64,000 nucleotides of DNA, from the NCBI RefSeq assembly GCF_050948175.1, contig NW_027490245.1:124001-188000 (forward strand), written 5' to 3'. Each line of letters starts with the position of its first letter. Position 1 is the first letter of the stretch. Source of the DNA: Xylocopa sonorina (lineage: Eukaryota; Arthropoda; Insecta; Hymenoptera; Apidae). Shown one piece after another: positions 1 to 14,677 of the stretch. A program made the translations under genes and the position numbers. Under the pieces are notes generated by a model. The model saw only the letters and a list, made by a program, of their open reading frames with translations. It was not told the DNA's origin and ran no database searches.

Positions 1-2449
1 TCTTATGCTTCTTAATGCGAGATATCGCATCTCATTACTATGTTGCATGATAAGATATAATATTCATTGTAAAGTGTTATGTATACCTCGTATTCACTTC
101 AGAAGAACGTAAATGCGACACTTCCTTGCAAGGAAATAGCAATTGCAGATGTCTACGTATCGTAGCAATAGAGTTTTAATGCTTCTTAAAACGCGATATC
201 GCATCTCATTACTATGTTGCATGATAAGATATAATATTCATTGCGAAGTGTTATGCATTCCTCGTCTACGATTCAAATGAATGTAAATGCGACACTTCCT
301 TATTAGGAAATAGCGTTTGCAGATGTTTACGTATCGTAGGGATAGAGTTCTAATGCTTCTTAAAACGTGATATTGCATCTCGTTACTATGTTGCATGATA
401 AGATGTAATATTCATTGCGAGGTGTTATGTATTCCTCGTCTACACTTCAAATGAATGTAAATGCGACACTTTCTTGCTAGGATATAGCGTTTGCAGATGT
501 CTGCGTATCGTAGCAATAGAGTACTAATGCTTCTTAAAACGCGATATCGCATCTCATTTCTATGTTTCATGGTATGATATAATATGATTTGCGGAGTGTC
601 ATGCATTTCTCGACTACGATTGAAATGAATGTAAATGCGACTCTTCCTTGCGAGGAAATAGCGTTTGCAGTTGTTTACGTATCGTAGGGATAGGGTTCTA
701 ATGATTCTTAAAACGCGATATCGCATCTCATTTCCATGTTTCATGGTAAGATATAATATGATTTGCGAAGTGTTATGTATTCCACGTCTACACTTCAAAT
801 GAATGTAAATGCGACACTTCCTTGCAAGGAAATAGCGTTTGCAGATGTCTACCTATCGTAGCAATAGAGTTCTTATGCTTCTTAAAACGAGATATCGCAT
901 CTCATTACTATGTTGCATGAAAAGATACAATATTCATTGTAAAGTGTTATGTATACCTCGTATTCACTTCAGAAGAATGTAAATGCTTCACTTCCTTGCA
1001 AGGAAATAGCGTTTACAGATGTCTACGTATCGAAGCAATAGAGTTCATATGCTTCTTAAAACGTGATATCGCATCTCATTTCTACGTTTCATGACAAGGT
1101 ATAGTATTCATTGTGAAGTGTTATGTATACCTATTATTCACTTCAAAAGAATGTAAATGCGACACTTCCTTGCAAGGAAATAGCGTATGCAGGTGTCTAC
1201 GTATCGAAGCAATAGAGTTCAAATGCTTCTTAAAACGCGATATCGCATCTTCATTTCCATATTTCATGGTAAGATATAATATTCATTGCGATGTGTTATG
1301 CATTCCTCATCTATGATTCAAATGAATGTAAATGCGACACTTCCTTGCTAGGAAATTGCGTTTGTAGATGCTTACGTATCGTAGGGATAGAGTTCTAATG
1401 CTTCTTAAAACGCGATATCGCATCTCATTCCTATGTTGCATGTTAGGATATAATATTCATTGTGAAGTGTAATGTATACCTCGTATTCTCTTCAGAAGAA
1501 TGTAAATGCGACACTTCCTTGCAAGGAAATAGCGTTTACAGATGTCTACGTATCGAAGCAACAGAGTTCAAATGCACCTTAAAACGAGATATCGCATCTC
1601 ATATCTATGTTTCATGATAAGATATAATATTCATTGCGAACTGTTATGCATTCCTCGTCTACGATTCAAATGAATGTAAATGCGACACTTCCTTGCTAGG
1701 AAATAGCGTTTGCAGATGTTTACGTATCGAAGCAATAGAGTTCAAATGCTTCTTAAAACGAGATATTGCATCTCATATCTATGATTCATGATAAGATATA
1801 ATATTCATGGCGAAGTGTTATGCATTCCTCGTCTACGATTCAAATGAATGTAAATGCGACACTTCCTTGCTAGGAAATAGCGTTTGCAGATGTTTACGTA
1901 TCGAAGAAATAGAGTTCAAATGCTTCTTAAAACGAGATATTGCATCTCATATCTGTGATTCATGATAAGATATAATATTCATGGCGAAGTGTTATGCATT
2001 CCTCGTCTACGATTCAAATGAATGTAAATGCGACACTTCCATGCTAGGAAATAGCGTCTGTAGATGTCTACGTATCGTAGCAATAGAGTTCTAATGCTTC
2101 TTAAAACGCGATGTCGCATCTCATTTCTACGTTTCATGACAAGGTATAGTATTCTTGCGAAGTGTTATGTATACCTATTATTCACTTCAAAAGAATGTAA
2201 ATGCGACACTTCCTTGCGAGGAAATAGTGTTTGCAGATGTCTACGTACCGAAGCAATAGAGTTCAAATGCTTCTTAAAACGAGATATCGCATCTCATTTC
2301 TATGTTTCATGGTAAGATATAATATTCATTGCGAAGTGTTATGCATTTCCCGTCTACACTTCATATGAATGTAAATGCGACACTTCCTTGCAAGGAAATA
2401 GCGTTTGCAGATTTCTACGTATCAAAGCAATAGAGTTCTTACGATTCTT
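1..2449 (-). repeat. 174-bp satellite, older mixed layer (orientation A)
   Basis: Tandem monomers with a spacing of about 174 bp, seen by following the GCATCT landmark after the GATATC palindrome (for example 549, 723, 897, 1,071 and 1,245). Most monomers here carry the GATAAGATATAATATTCATT variant; two monomers at about 541-800 carry the ATATGATTTG variant that dominates further right. Some landmarks are 173 to 175 bp apart, so small indels occur. The strand is given as minus only because the stop-free frame of the monomer lies on that strand. No gene is present. Confidence 0.95.
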
Positions 2450-4840
2450 AAAACGCGATATCGCATCTCATTTCTATGTTTCATGGTAAGATATAATATG
2501 ATCTGCGAAGTGTTATGTATTCCTCGTCTACACTTCAAATGAATGTAAATGCGACACTTCCTAGCAAGGAAATAGCGTTTGCAGATGTCTACGTATCGTA
2601 GCAATAGAGTTCTAATGCTTCTTAAAAGGCGATATCGCATCTCATTTCTATGTTTCATGGTAAGATATAATATGACTTGCAAAGTGTGATGTATTCCTCG
2701 TCTACACTTCAAATGAATGTAAATGCGACACTTCCTTGCAAGGAAATAGCGTCTGCAGATGTTTACGTATCGTAGCAATAGAGTTCTTATGATTCTTAAA
2801 ACGCGATATTGCATCTCATTTCTATATTTCATGGTAAGATATAATATGATGTGCGAAGTGTTATGTATTCCTCGTCTACACTTCAAATGAATGTAAATGC
2901 GACACTTCCTCGCTAGGAAATAGCGTTTGCAGTTGTCTACGTATCGTAGCAATAGAGTTCTTATGATTCTTAAAACGCGATATCGCATCTCATTTCTATG
3001 TTTCATGGTAAGATATAATATGATTTGAGAAGTGTTATGTATTCCTCGTCTACACTACAAATGAATGTAAATGCGACACTTCCTTGCAAGGAAATAGCGT
3101 TTGCAGATGTCTACGTATCGTAGCAATAGTGTTCCTACGATTCTTAAAACGCGATACCGTATCTCATTTCTATGTTTCATGGTAAGATATAATATGATTT
3201 GCGAAGTGTTATGTATTCCTCGTCTACACTTCAAATGAATGTAAATGCGACACTTCCTTGCTAGGAAATAGCGTCTGCAGATGTCTAGGTATCGTAGCGA
3301 TAGATTTCTAATGCTTCTTAAAACGCGATATCGCATCTCATTTCTATGTTTCATGGTAAGATATAATATGATTTGCGAAGTGTTATGTATTCCTCGTCTA
3401 CACTTCAAATGAATGTAAATGCGACACTTCCTTGCAAAGATATAGCATCTGCAGATGTCTAGGTATCGTAACGATAGAGTTCTAATGCTTCTCAAAACAC
3501 AATATCGCATCTCATTTCTATGTTTCATGGTAAGATATAATATGATTTGCGAAGTGTTATGTATTCCTCGTCTACACTTCATATGAATGTAAATGCGACA
3601 CTTCCTTGCAAGGAAATAGCGTTTGCAGATTTCTACTTATCGTAGCAATAGAGTTCTTATGTTTCTTAAAACGCGATATCGCATCTCATTTCTATGTTTC
3701 ACGCTAAGATATAATATGATTTGCGAAGTGTTATGTATTCCTCGTCTACACTTCAAATGAATGTAAATGCGACACTTCCTAGCAAGGAAATAGCGTTTGC
3801 AGATATCTACGTATCGTAGCAATAGAGATCTAATGCTTCTTAAAACGCGATATCGCATCTCATTTCTATGTTTCATGGTAAGATATAATATGATTTGCGA
3901 AGTGTTATGTATTCCTCGTCTACACTTCAAATGAATGTGAATGCGACACTTCCTCGCTAGGAAATAGCGTTTGCAGATGTCTACGTATCGTAGCAATAGA
4001 GTTCTTATGATTCTTAAAACGCGATATAGCATCTCATTTCTATGTTTCATGGTAAGATATAATATAATTTGCGAAGTGTCATGTATTCCTCGTCTACACT
4101 TCAAATGAATGTAAATGCGACACTTCCTTGCAAGGAAATAGCGTTTGCAGATGTCTACGTATCGTAGCAATAGAGTTCTTACGATTCTTAAAACGCGATA
4201 TCGCATCTCATTTCTGTGTTTCATGGTAAGATATAATATGATCTGCGAAGTGTTATGTATTCCTCGTCTACACTTCAAATGAATGTAAATGCGACACTTC
4301 CTAGCAAGGAAATAGCGTTTGCAGATGTCTACGTATCGTAGCAATAGAGTTCTAATGCTTCTTAAAACGGGATATCGCATCTCATTTCTATGTTTCATGG
4401 TAAGATATAATATGACTTGCAAAGTGCGATGTATTCCTCGTCTACACTTCAAATGAATGTAAATGCGACACTTCCTTGCAAGGAAATAGCGTCTGCAGAT
4501 GTTTACGTATCGTAGCAATAGAGTTCTTATGATTCTTAAAACGCGATATTGCATCTCATTTCTATGTTTCATGGTAAGATATAATATGATTTGCGAAGTG
4601 TTATGTATGCCTCGTCTACACTTCAAAGGAATGTGAATGCGACACTTCCTCGCTCGGAAATAGCGTTTGCAGATGCCTACGTATCGTAGCAGTAGATTTC
4701 TAATGCTTCTTAAAACGCGATATCGCATCTGATTTCTTTGTTTCATGGTAAGATATAATATGATTTGCGAAGTGTTATGCATTCCTCGTCTACGATTCAA
4801 ATGAATGTAAATGCGACACTTCCTTGCAAGGAAATAGCGT
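2450..4840. repeat. Higher-order repeat block, partner of 6,800-9,190
   Basis: This block of about 14 monomers recurs 4,350 bp further on, exactly 25 x 174, with very few differences. Shared private variants include the frame-breaking TTTGAGAAGTG near 3,026 and 7,376, and the CTCAAAACACAATATCG variant near 3,491 and 7,841. Similarity drops to ordinary between-monomer level at both ends of the block. Confidence 0.9.
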
Positions 4841-6165
4841 TTGCAGATGTCTACGTATCGTAGCAATAGATTTCTAATGCTTCTTAAAACGCGATATCGC
4901 ATCTCATTTCTATTTTTCATGGTAAGATATAATATGATTTGCGAAGTGTTATGTATTCCTCGTCTACACTTCAAAGGAATGTGAATGCGACACTTACTCG
5001 CTAGGAAATAGCGTTTGCAGATGTCTACGTATCGTAGCAATAGATTTCTAATGCTTCTTAAAACGCGATATCGCATCTCATTTCTATGTTTCATGGTAAG
5101 ATATAATATGATTTGCGAAGTGTTATGTATTCCTCGTCTACACTTCAAATGAATGTAAATGCGACACTTCCTCGCTAGGAAATAGCGTTTGCAGATGTCT
5201 ACGTATCGTAGCAATAGATTTCTTATGATTCTTAAAACGCGATATCGCATCTCATTTCTATGTTTCATGGTAAGATATAATATGATTTGCGAAGTGTTAT
5301 GTATTCCTCGTCTACACTTCAAATGAATGTGAATGCGACACTTCCTCGCTAGGAAATAGCGTTTGCAGATGCCTACGTATCGTAGGAATAGAGTTCAAAT
5401 GCTCCTTAAAACGAGATATTGCATCTCATATCTATGTTTCATGATAAGATATAATATTCATTGCGAAGTGTTATGCATTCCTCGTCTACGATTCAAATGA
5501 AAGTAAATGCGACACTTCCTTGCAAGGAAATAGCGTTTGCAGATGTCTACGTATCGTAGCAATAGATTTCTAATGCTTCTTAAAACGCGATATCGCATCT
5601 CATTTCTATTTTTCATGGTAAGATATAATATGATTTGCGAAGTGTTATGTATTCCTTGTCTACACTTCAAAGGAATGTGAATGCGACACTTACTCGCTAG
5701 GAAATAGCGTTTGCAGATGTCTACGTATCGTAGCAATAGAGTTCTAATGCTTCTTAAAACGCGATATCGCGTCTCATTTCTATGTTTCATGGTAAGATAT
5801 AATATGACTTGCAAAGTGTGATGTATTCCTCGTCTACACTTCAAATGAATGTAAATGCGACACTTCCTTGCAAGGAAATAGCGTCTGCAGATGTTTACGT
5901 ATCGTAGCAATAGAGTTCTTATGATTCTTAAAACGCGATATTGCACCTCATTTCTATGTTTCATGGTAAGATATAATATGATTTGCGAAGTGTTATGTAT
6001 GCCTCGTCTACACTTCAAAGGAATGTGAATGCGACGCTTCCTCGCTCGAAAATAGCGTTTGCAGATGCCTACGTATCGTAGCAGTAGATTTCTAATGCTT
6101 CTTAAAACGCGATATCGCATCTGATTTCTTTGTTTCATGGTAAGATATAATATGATTTGCGAAGT
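4840..6165. repeat. Higher-order repeat block, partner of 9,364-10,689
   Basis: Here the best partner lies 4,524 bp away (26 x 174) instead of 4,350. Diagnostic variants are TATTTTTCATGG (4,911 and 9,435), ATTCCTTGTC (5,651 and 10,175) and CTGATTTCTTTG (6,121 and 10,645). The change of offset by exactly one monomer at about 4,840 marks an unequal exchange in register. Confidence 0.88.
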
Positions 6166-6499
6166 GTTATGTATTCCTTGTCTACACTTCAAAGGAATGT
6201 GAATGCGACACTTACTCGCTAGGAAATAGCGTTTGCAGATGTCTACGTATCGTAGCAATAGATTTCTAATGCTTCTTAAAACGCGATATCGCATCTCATT
6301 TCTATGTTTCATGGTAAGATATAATATGACTTGCAAAGTGTGATGTATTCCTCGTCTACACTTCAAATGAATGTAAATGCGACACTTCCTTGCAAGGAAA
6401 TAGCGTCTGCAGATGTTTACGTATCGTAGCAATAGAGTTCTTATGATTCTTAAAACGCGATATCGCATCTGATTTCTTTGTTTCATGGTAAGATATAAT

Positions 6500-6790
6500 A
6501 TGATTTGCGAAGTGTCATGTATTCCTCGTCTACACTTCAAATGAATGCAAATGCGACACTTCCTTGCTAGGAAATAGCGTCTGCAGATGTCTAGGTATCG
6601 TAGCATTAGAGTTCAAATGCTTCTTAAAACGAGATGTTGCATCTCATATCTATGTTTCATGATAGGATATAATATTCATTGCGAAGTGTTATGCACTCCT
6701 CGTATACGATTAAAATGAATGTAAATGCGACACTTCCTTCCAAGGAAATAGCGTTTGCAGTTGTCTACGTATCGTAGCAGTAGAGTTCTT
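6500..6790. repeat. Higher-order repeat block, partner of 10,676-10,966
   Basis: The offset is now 4,176 bp (24 x 174). Shared private variants are GTAGCATTAGAG (about 6,600 and 10,776) and the CTCCTCGTATACGATTAAAA stretch (about 6,695 and 10,872). Two monomers have been lost from the right copy or gained in the left copy relative to the preceding block. Confidence 0.85.
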
Positions 6791-9700
6791 ATGATTCTTA
6801 AAACGCGATATCGCATCTCATTTCTATGTTTTATGGTAAGATATAATATGATCTGCGAAGTGTTATGTATTCCTCGTCTACACTTCAAATGAATGTAAAT
6901 GCGACACTTCCTAGCAAGGAAATAGCGTTTGCAGATGTCTACGTATCGTAGCAATAGAGTTCTAATGCTTCTTAAAAGGCGATATCGCATCTCATTTCTA
7001 TGTTTCATGGTAAGATATAATATGACTTGCAAAGTGTGATGTATTCCTCGTCTACACTTCAAATGAATGTAAATGCGACACTTCCTTGCAAGGAAATAGC
7101 GTCTGCAGATGTTTACGTATCGTAGCAATAGAGTTCTTATGATTCTTAAAACGCGATATTGCATCTCATTTCTATGTTTCATGGTAAGATATAATATGAT
7201 GTGCGAAGTGTTATGTATTCCTCGTCTACACTTCAAATGAATGTAAATGCGACACTTCCTCGCTAGGAAATAGCGTTTGCAGTTGTCTACGTATCGTAGC
7301 AATAGAGTTCTTATGATTCTTAAAACGCGATATCGCATCTCATTTCTATGTTTCATGGTAAGATATAATATGATTTGAGAAGTGTTATGTATTCCTCGTC
7401 TACACTACAAATGAATGTAAATGCGACACTTCCTTGCAAGGAAATAGCGTTTGCAGATGTCTACGTATCGTAGCAATAGTGTTCCTACGATTCTTAAAAC
7501 GCGATACCGTATCTCATTTCTATGTTTCATGGTAAGATATAATATGATTTGCGAAGTGTTATGTATTCCTCGTCTACACTTCAAATGAATGTAAATGCGA
7601 CACTTCCTTGCTAGGAAATAGCGTCTGCAGATGTCTAGGTATCGTAGCGATAGATTTCTAATGCTTCTTAAAACGCGATATCGCATCTCATTTCTATGTT
7701 TCATGGTAAGATATAATATGATTTGCGAAGTGTTATGTATTCCTCGTCTACACTTCAAATGAATGTAAATGCGACACTTCCTTGCAAAGATATAGCATCT
7801 GCAGATGTCTAGGTATCGTAACGATAGAGTTCTAATGCTTCTCAAAACACAATATCGCATCTCATTTCTATGTTTCATGGTAAGATATAATATGATTTGC
7901 GAAGTGTTATGTATTCCTCGTCTACACTTCATATGAATGTAAATGCGACACTTCCTTGCAAGGAAATAGCGTTTGCAGATTTCTACTTATCGTAGCAATA
8001 GAGTTCTTATGTTTCTTAAAACGCGATATCGCATCTCATTTCTATGTTTCACGGTAAGATATAATATGATTTGCGAAGTGTTATGTATTCCTCGTCTACA
8101 CTTCAAATGAATGTAAATGCGACACTTCCTAGCAAGGAAATAGCGTTTGCAGATATCTACGTATCGTAGCAATAGAGATCTAATGCTTCTTAAAACGCGA
8201 TATCGCATCTCATTTCTACGTTTCATGGTAAGATATAATATGATTTGCGAAGTGTTATGTATTCCTCGTCTACACTTCAAATGAATGTGAATGCGACACT
8301 TCCTCGCTAGGAAATAGCGTTTGCAGATGTCTACGTATCGTAGCAATAGAGTTCTTATGATTCTTAAAACGCGATATAGCATCTCATTTCTATGTTTCAT
8401 GGTAAGATATAATATAATTTGCGAAGTGTCATGTATTCCTCGTCTACACTTCAAATGAATGTAAATGCGACACTTCCTTGCAAGGAAATAGCGTTTGCAG
8501 ATGTCTACGTATCGTAGCAATAGAGTTCTTACGATTCTTAAAACGCGATATCGCATCTCATTTCTGTGTTTCATGGTAAGATATAATATGATCTGCGAAG
8601 TGTTATGTATTCCTCGTCTACACTTCAAATGAATGTAAATGCGACACTTCCTAGCAAGGAAATAGCGTTTGCAGATGTCTACGTATCGTAGCAATAGAGT
8701 TCTAATGCTTCTTAAAACGGGATATCGCATCTCATTTCTATGTTTCATGGTAAGATATAATATGACTTGCAAAGTGTGATGTATTCCTCGTCTACACTTC
8801 AAATGAATGTAAATGCGACACTTCCTTGCAAGGAAATAGCGTCTGCAGATGTTTACGTATCGTAGCAATAGAGTTCTTATGATTCTTAAAACGCGATATT
8901 GCATCTCATTTCTATGTTTCATGGTAAGATATAATATGATTTGCGAAGTGTTATGTATGCCTCGTCTACACTTCAAAGGAATGTGAATGCGACACTTCCT
9001 CGCTCGGAAATAGCGTTTGCAGATGCCTACGTATCGTAGCAGTAGATATCTAATGCTTCTTAAAACGCGATATCGCATCTGATTTCTTTGTTTCATGGTA
9101 AGATATAATATGATTCGCGAAGTGTTATGCATTCCTCGTCTACGATTCAAATGAATGTAAACGCGACACTTCCTTGCAAGGAAATAGCGTTTGCAGATGC
9201 CTACGTATCGTAGGAATAGAGTTCAAATGCTCCTTAAAACGAGATATTGCATCTCATATCTATGTTTCATGATAAGATATAATATTCATTGCGAAGTGTT
9301 ATGCATTCCTCGTCTACGATTCAAATGAAAGTAAATGCGACACTTCCTTGCAAGGAAATAGCGTTTGCAGATGTCTACGTATCGTAGCAATAGATTTCTA
9401 ATGCTTCTTAAAACGCGATATCGCATCTCATTTCTATTTTTCATGGTAAGATATAATATGATTTGCGAAGTGTTATGTATTCCTCGTCTACACTTCAAAG
9501 GAATGTGAATGCGACACTTACTCGCTAGGAAATAGCGTTTGCAGATGTCTACGTATCGTAGCAATAGATTTCTAATGCTTCTTAAAACGCGATATCGCAT
9601 CTCATTTCTATGTTTCATGGTAAGATATAATATGATTTGCGAAGTGTTATGTATTCCTCGTCTACACTTCAAATGAATGTAAATGCGACACTTCCTCGCT

Positions 9701-11239
9701 AGGAAATAGCGTTTGCAGATGTCTACGTATCGTAGCAATAGATTTCTTATGATTCTTAGAACGCGATATCGCATCTCATTTCTATGTTTCATGGTAAGAT
9801 ATAATATGATTTGCGAAGTGTTATGTATTCCTCGTCTACACTTCAAATGAATGTGAATGCGACACTTCCTCGCTAGGAAATAGCGTTTGCAGATGCCTAC
9901 GTATCGTAGGAATAGAGTTCAAATGCTCCTTAAAACGAGATATTGCATCTCATATCTATGTTTCATGATAAGATATAATATTCATTGCGAAGTGTTATGC
10001 ATTCCTCGTCTACGATTCAAATGAAAGTAAATGCGACACTTCCTTGCAAGGAAATAGCGTTTGCAGATGTCTACGTATCGTAGCAATAGATTTCTAATGC
10101 TTCTTAAAACGCGATATCGCATCTCATTTCTATTTTTCATGGTAAGATATAATATGATTTGCGAAGTGTTATGTATTCCTTGTCTACACTTCAAAGGAAT
10201 GTGAATGCGACACTTACTCGCTAGGAAATAGCGTTTGCAGATGTCTACGTATCGTAGCAATAGAGTTCTAATGCCTCTTAAAACGCGATATCGCATCTCA
10301 TTTCTATGTTTCATGGTAAGATATAATATGACTTGCAAAGTGTGATGTACTCCTCGTCTACACTTCAAATGAATGTAAATGCGACACTTCCTTGCAAGGA
10401 AATAGCGTCTGCAGATGTTTACGTATCGTAGCAATAGAGTTCTTATGATTCTTAAAACGCGATATTGCACCTCATTTCTATGTTTCATGGTAAGATATAA
10501 TATGATTTGCGAAGTGTTATGTATGCCTCGTCTACACTTCAAAGGAATGTGAATGCGACGCTTCCTCGCTCGAAAATAGCGTTTGCAGATGCCTACGTAT
10601 CGTAGCAGTAGATTTCTAATGCTTCTTAAAACGCGATATCGCATCTGATTTCTTTGTTTCATGGTAAGATATAATATGATTTGCGAAGTGTCATGTATTC
10701 CTCGTCTACACTTCAAATGAATGCAAATGCGACACTTCCTTGCTAGGAAATAGCGTCTGCAGATGTCTAGGTATCGTAGCATTAGAGTTCAAATGCTTCT
10801 TAAAACGAGATGTTGCATCTCATATCTATGTTTCATGATAAGATATAATATTAATTGCGAAGTGTTATGCACTCCTCGTATACGATTAAAATGAATGTAA
10901 ATGCGACACTTCCTTCCAAGGAAATAGCGTTTGCAGTTGTCTACGTATCGTAGCAGTAGAGTTCTTATGATTCTTAAAACGCGATATCGCATCTCATTTC
11001 TATGTTTCATGGTAAGATATAATATGATTTGCGAAGTGTTATGTATTCCTCGTCTACACTTCAAATGAATGTGAATGCGACACTTCCTCGCTAGGAAATA
11101 GCGTTTGCAGATTTCTACGTATCGTAGCAATAGAGTTCTTATGATTCTTAAAACGCGATATCGCACCTCATTTCTATGGTTCATGGTAAGATATAATATG
11201 ATTTGCGAAGTGTTTTGTATTCCTCGTCTACACTTCAAA

Positions 11240-11990
11240 TGAATGTAAATGCGTCACTTCCTTGCTAGGAAATAGCGTCTGCAGATGTCTAGGTATCGTA
11301 GCGATAGAGTTCTAATGCTTCTTAAAACGCGATATCGCATCTCATTTCTATGTTTCATGGTAAGATATAATATGATTTGCGAAGTGTCATGTATTCCTCG
11401 TCTACGCTTCAAATGAATTTAAATGCGACACTTCCTTGCTAGGAAATAGCGTCTGCAGATGTTTAGGTATCGTAGCAATACAGTTCAAATGCTTCTTAAA
11501 ACGAGATATTGCATCTCATATATATGTTTCATGATAAGATATAATATTCATTGCGAAGTGTTATGCATTCCTCGTCTACGATTCAAATGAAAGTAAATGC
11601 AACACTTCCTTGCAAGGAAATAGCGTTTGCAGATGTCTACGTATCGTAGCAATAGATTTCTAATGCTTCTTAAAACGCGATATCGCATCTCATTTCTATG
11701 TTTCATGGTAAGATATAATATGATTTGCGAAGTGTTATGTATTCCTCGTCTACACTTCAAAGGAATGTGAATGCGACACTTCCTCGCTAGGAAATAGCGT
11801 TTGCAGATGTCTACGTATCGTAGCAATAGATTTCTAATGCTTCTTAAAACGCGATATCGCATCTCATTTCTATGTTTCATGGTAAGATATAATATGATTT
11901 GCGAAGTGTTATGTATTCCTCGTCTACACTTCAAAGGAATGTGAATGCGACACTTCCTCGCTAGGAAATAGCGTTTGCAGATGTCTACGT
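11240..11990. repeat. Higher-order repeat block, partner of 13,328-14,078
   Basis: About four monomers repeated at an offset of 2,088 bp (12 x 174). Markers shared by the two copies are AATGCGTCACTTCC, the AATTTAAATGCG variant, and a monomer with AAAGTAAATGCAACAC (about 11,590 and 13,678). Confidence 0.85.
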
Positions 11991-14677
11991 ATCGTGGCAA
12001 TAGAGTTCTTATGATTCTTAAAACGCGATATCGCATCTCATTTCTATGTTTCATGGTAAGATATAATATGATCTGCGAGGTGTTATGTATTCCTCGTCTA
12101 CACTTCAAATGAATGTAAATGCGACACTTCCTTGCTAGGAAATAGCGTCTGCAGATGTCTAGGTATCGTAGCAATAGAGTTTTTATGATTCTTAAAACGC
12201 AATATCGCATCTCATTTCTATGTTTCATGGTAAGATATAATATGATTTGCGAAGTGTTATGTATTCCTCGTCTACACTTCAAATGAATGTGAATGCGACA
12301 CTTCCTTGCAAGGAAATAGCGTTTGCAGATGTCTACGTATCGTAGCAGTAGGGTTCTTATGATTCTTAAAACGCGATATCGCACCTCATTTCTATGTTTC
12401 ATGGTAAGATATAATATGATTTGCGAAGTGTTATGTATTCCTCGTCTACACTTCAAATGAATGTAAATGCGACACTTCCTTGCTAGGAAATAGCGTCTGC
12501 TGATGTCTAGGTGTCGTAGCAATAGAGTTCTAATGCTTCTTAAAACGCGATATCGCATCTCATTTTTATGTTTCATGGTAAGATATTATATGATTTGCGA
12601 AGTGTTATGTATTCCTCGTCTACACTTCAAATGAATGTAAATGCGACACTTCCTCGCTAGGAAATAGCGTTTGCAGATGTCTACGTATCGTAGCAATAGA
12701 GTTCTTATGATTCTTAAAACGTGATATTGCATCTCATTTCTATGTTTCATGGTAAGATATAATATGATTTGCGAAGTGTTATGTATTCCTCGTCTACACT
12801 TCAAATGAATGTGAATGCGACACTTCCTCGCTAGGAAATAGCGTTTGCAGATGTCTACGTATCGTAGCAATAGATTTCTAATGCTTCTTGAAACGCGATA
12901 TCGCATCTGATTTCCTTGTTTCATGGTAACATATAATATGATTTGCGAAGTGTCATGTATTCCTGGTCTACACTTCAAATGAATGCAAATGCGACACTTC
13001 CTTGCTAGGAAATAGCGTCTGCAGATGTCTAGGTATCGTAGCAATAGAGTTCAAATGCTTCTTAAAACGCGATATCGCATCCCATTTCTATGTTTCATGG
13101 TAAGATATAATATGATCTGCGAAGTGTTATGTATTCCTCGTCTACACTTCAAATGAATGTAAATGCGACACTTCCTAGCAATGAAATAGCGTTTGCAGAT
13201 GTCTACGTATCGAAGCAGTAGAGTTCTAATGCTTCTTAAAATGCGATATCGCATCTCATTTCTATGTTTCATGGTAAGATATAATATGATTTGCGAAGTG
13301 TTATGTATTCCTCGTCTACACTTCAAATGAATGTAAATGCGTCACTTCCTTGCTAGGAAATAGCGTCTGCAGATGTCCAGGTATCGTAGCGATAGAGTTC
13401 TAATGCTTCTTAAAACGCGATATCGCATCTCACTTCTATGTTTCATGGTAAGATATAATATGATTTGCGAAGTGTCATGTATTCCTCGTCTACACTTCAA
13501 ATGAATTTAAATGCGACACTTCCTTGCTAGGAAACAGCGTCTGCAGATGTTTAGGTATCGTAGCAATAGAGTTCAAATGCTTCTTAAAACGAGATATTGC
13601 ATCTCATATCTATGTTTCATGATAAGATATAATATTCATTGCGAAGTGTTATGCATTCCTCGTCTACGATTCAAATGAAAGTAAATGCAACACTTCCTTG
13701 CAAGGAAATAGCGTTTGCAGATGTCTACGTATCGTAGCAATAGATTTCTAATGCTTCTTAAAACGCGATATCGCATCTCATTTCTATGTTTCATGGTAAG
13801 ATATAATATGATTTGCGAAGTGTTATGTATTCCTCGTCTACACTTCAAAGGAATGTGAATGCGACACTTCCTCGCTAGGAAATAGCGTTTGCAGATGTCT
13901 ACGTATCGTAGCAATAGATTTCTAATGCTTCTTAAAACGCGATATCGCATCTCATTTCTATGTTTCATGGTAAGATATAATATGATTTGCGAAGTGTTAT
14001 GTATTCCTCGTCTACACTTCAAAGGAATGTGAATGCGACACTTCCTCGCTAGGAAATAGCGTTTGCAGATGTCTACGTATCGTAGCAATAGATTTCTAAT
14101 GCTTCTTAAAACGCGATATCGCATCTCATTTCTATGTTTCATGGTAAGATATAATATGATTTGCGAAGTGTTATGTATTCCTCGTCTACACTTCAAATGA
14201 ATGTAAATGCGACACTTCCTCGCTAGGAAATAGCGTTTGCAGATGTCTACGTATCGTAGCAATAGATTTCTTATGATGCTTAAAACGCGATATCGCATCT
14301 CATTTCTATGTTTCATGGTAAGATATAATATGATTTGCGAAGTGTTATGTATTCCTCGTCTACACTTCAAAGGAATGTGAATGCGACACTTCCTCGCTAG
14401 GAAATAGCGTTTGCAGATGTCTACGAATCGTAGCAATAGATTTCTAATGCTACTTAAAACGCGATATCGCATCTCATTTCTATGTTTCAAGGTAAGATAT
14501 AATATGATTTGCGAGGTGTAATGTATTCCTCGTCTACACTTCAAATGAATGTAAATGCGACACTTCCTTGCTAGGAAATAGCATCTGCAGATGTCTAGGT
14601 ATCGTAGCGATAGTGTTCTAATGCTTCTTAAAACGCGATATCGCATCTCATTTCTATGTTTCATGGTAAGATATAAT

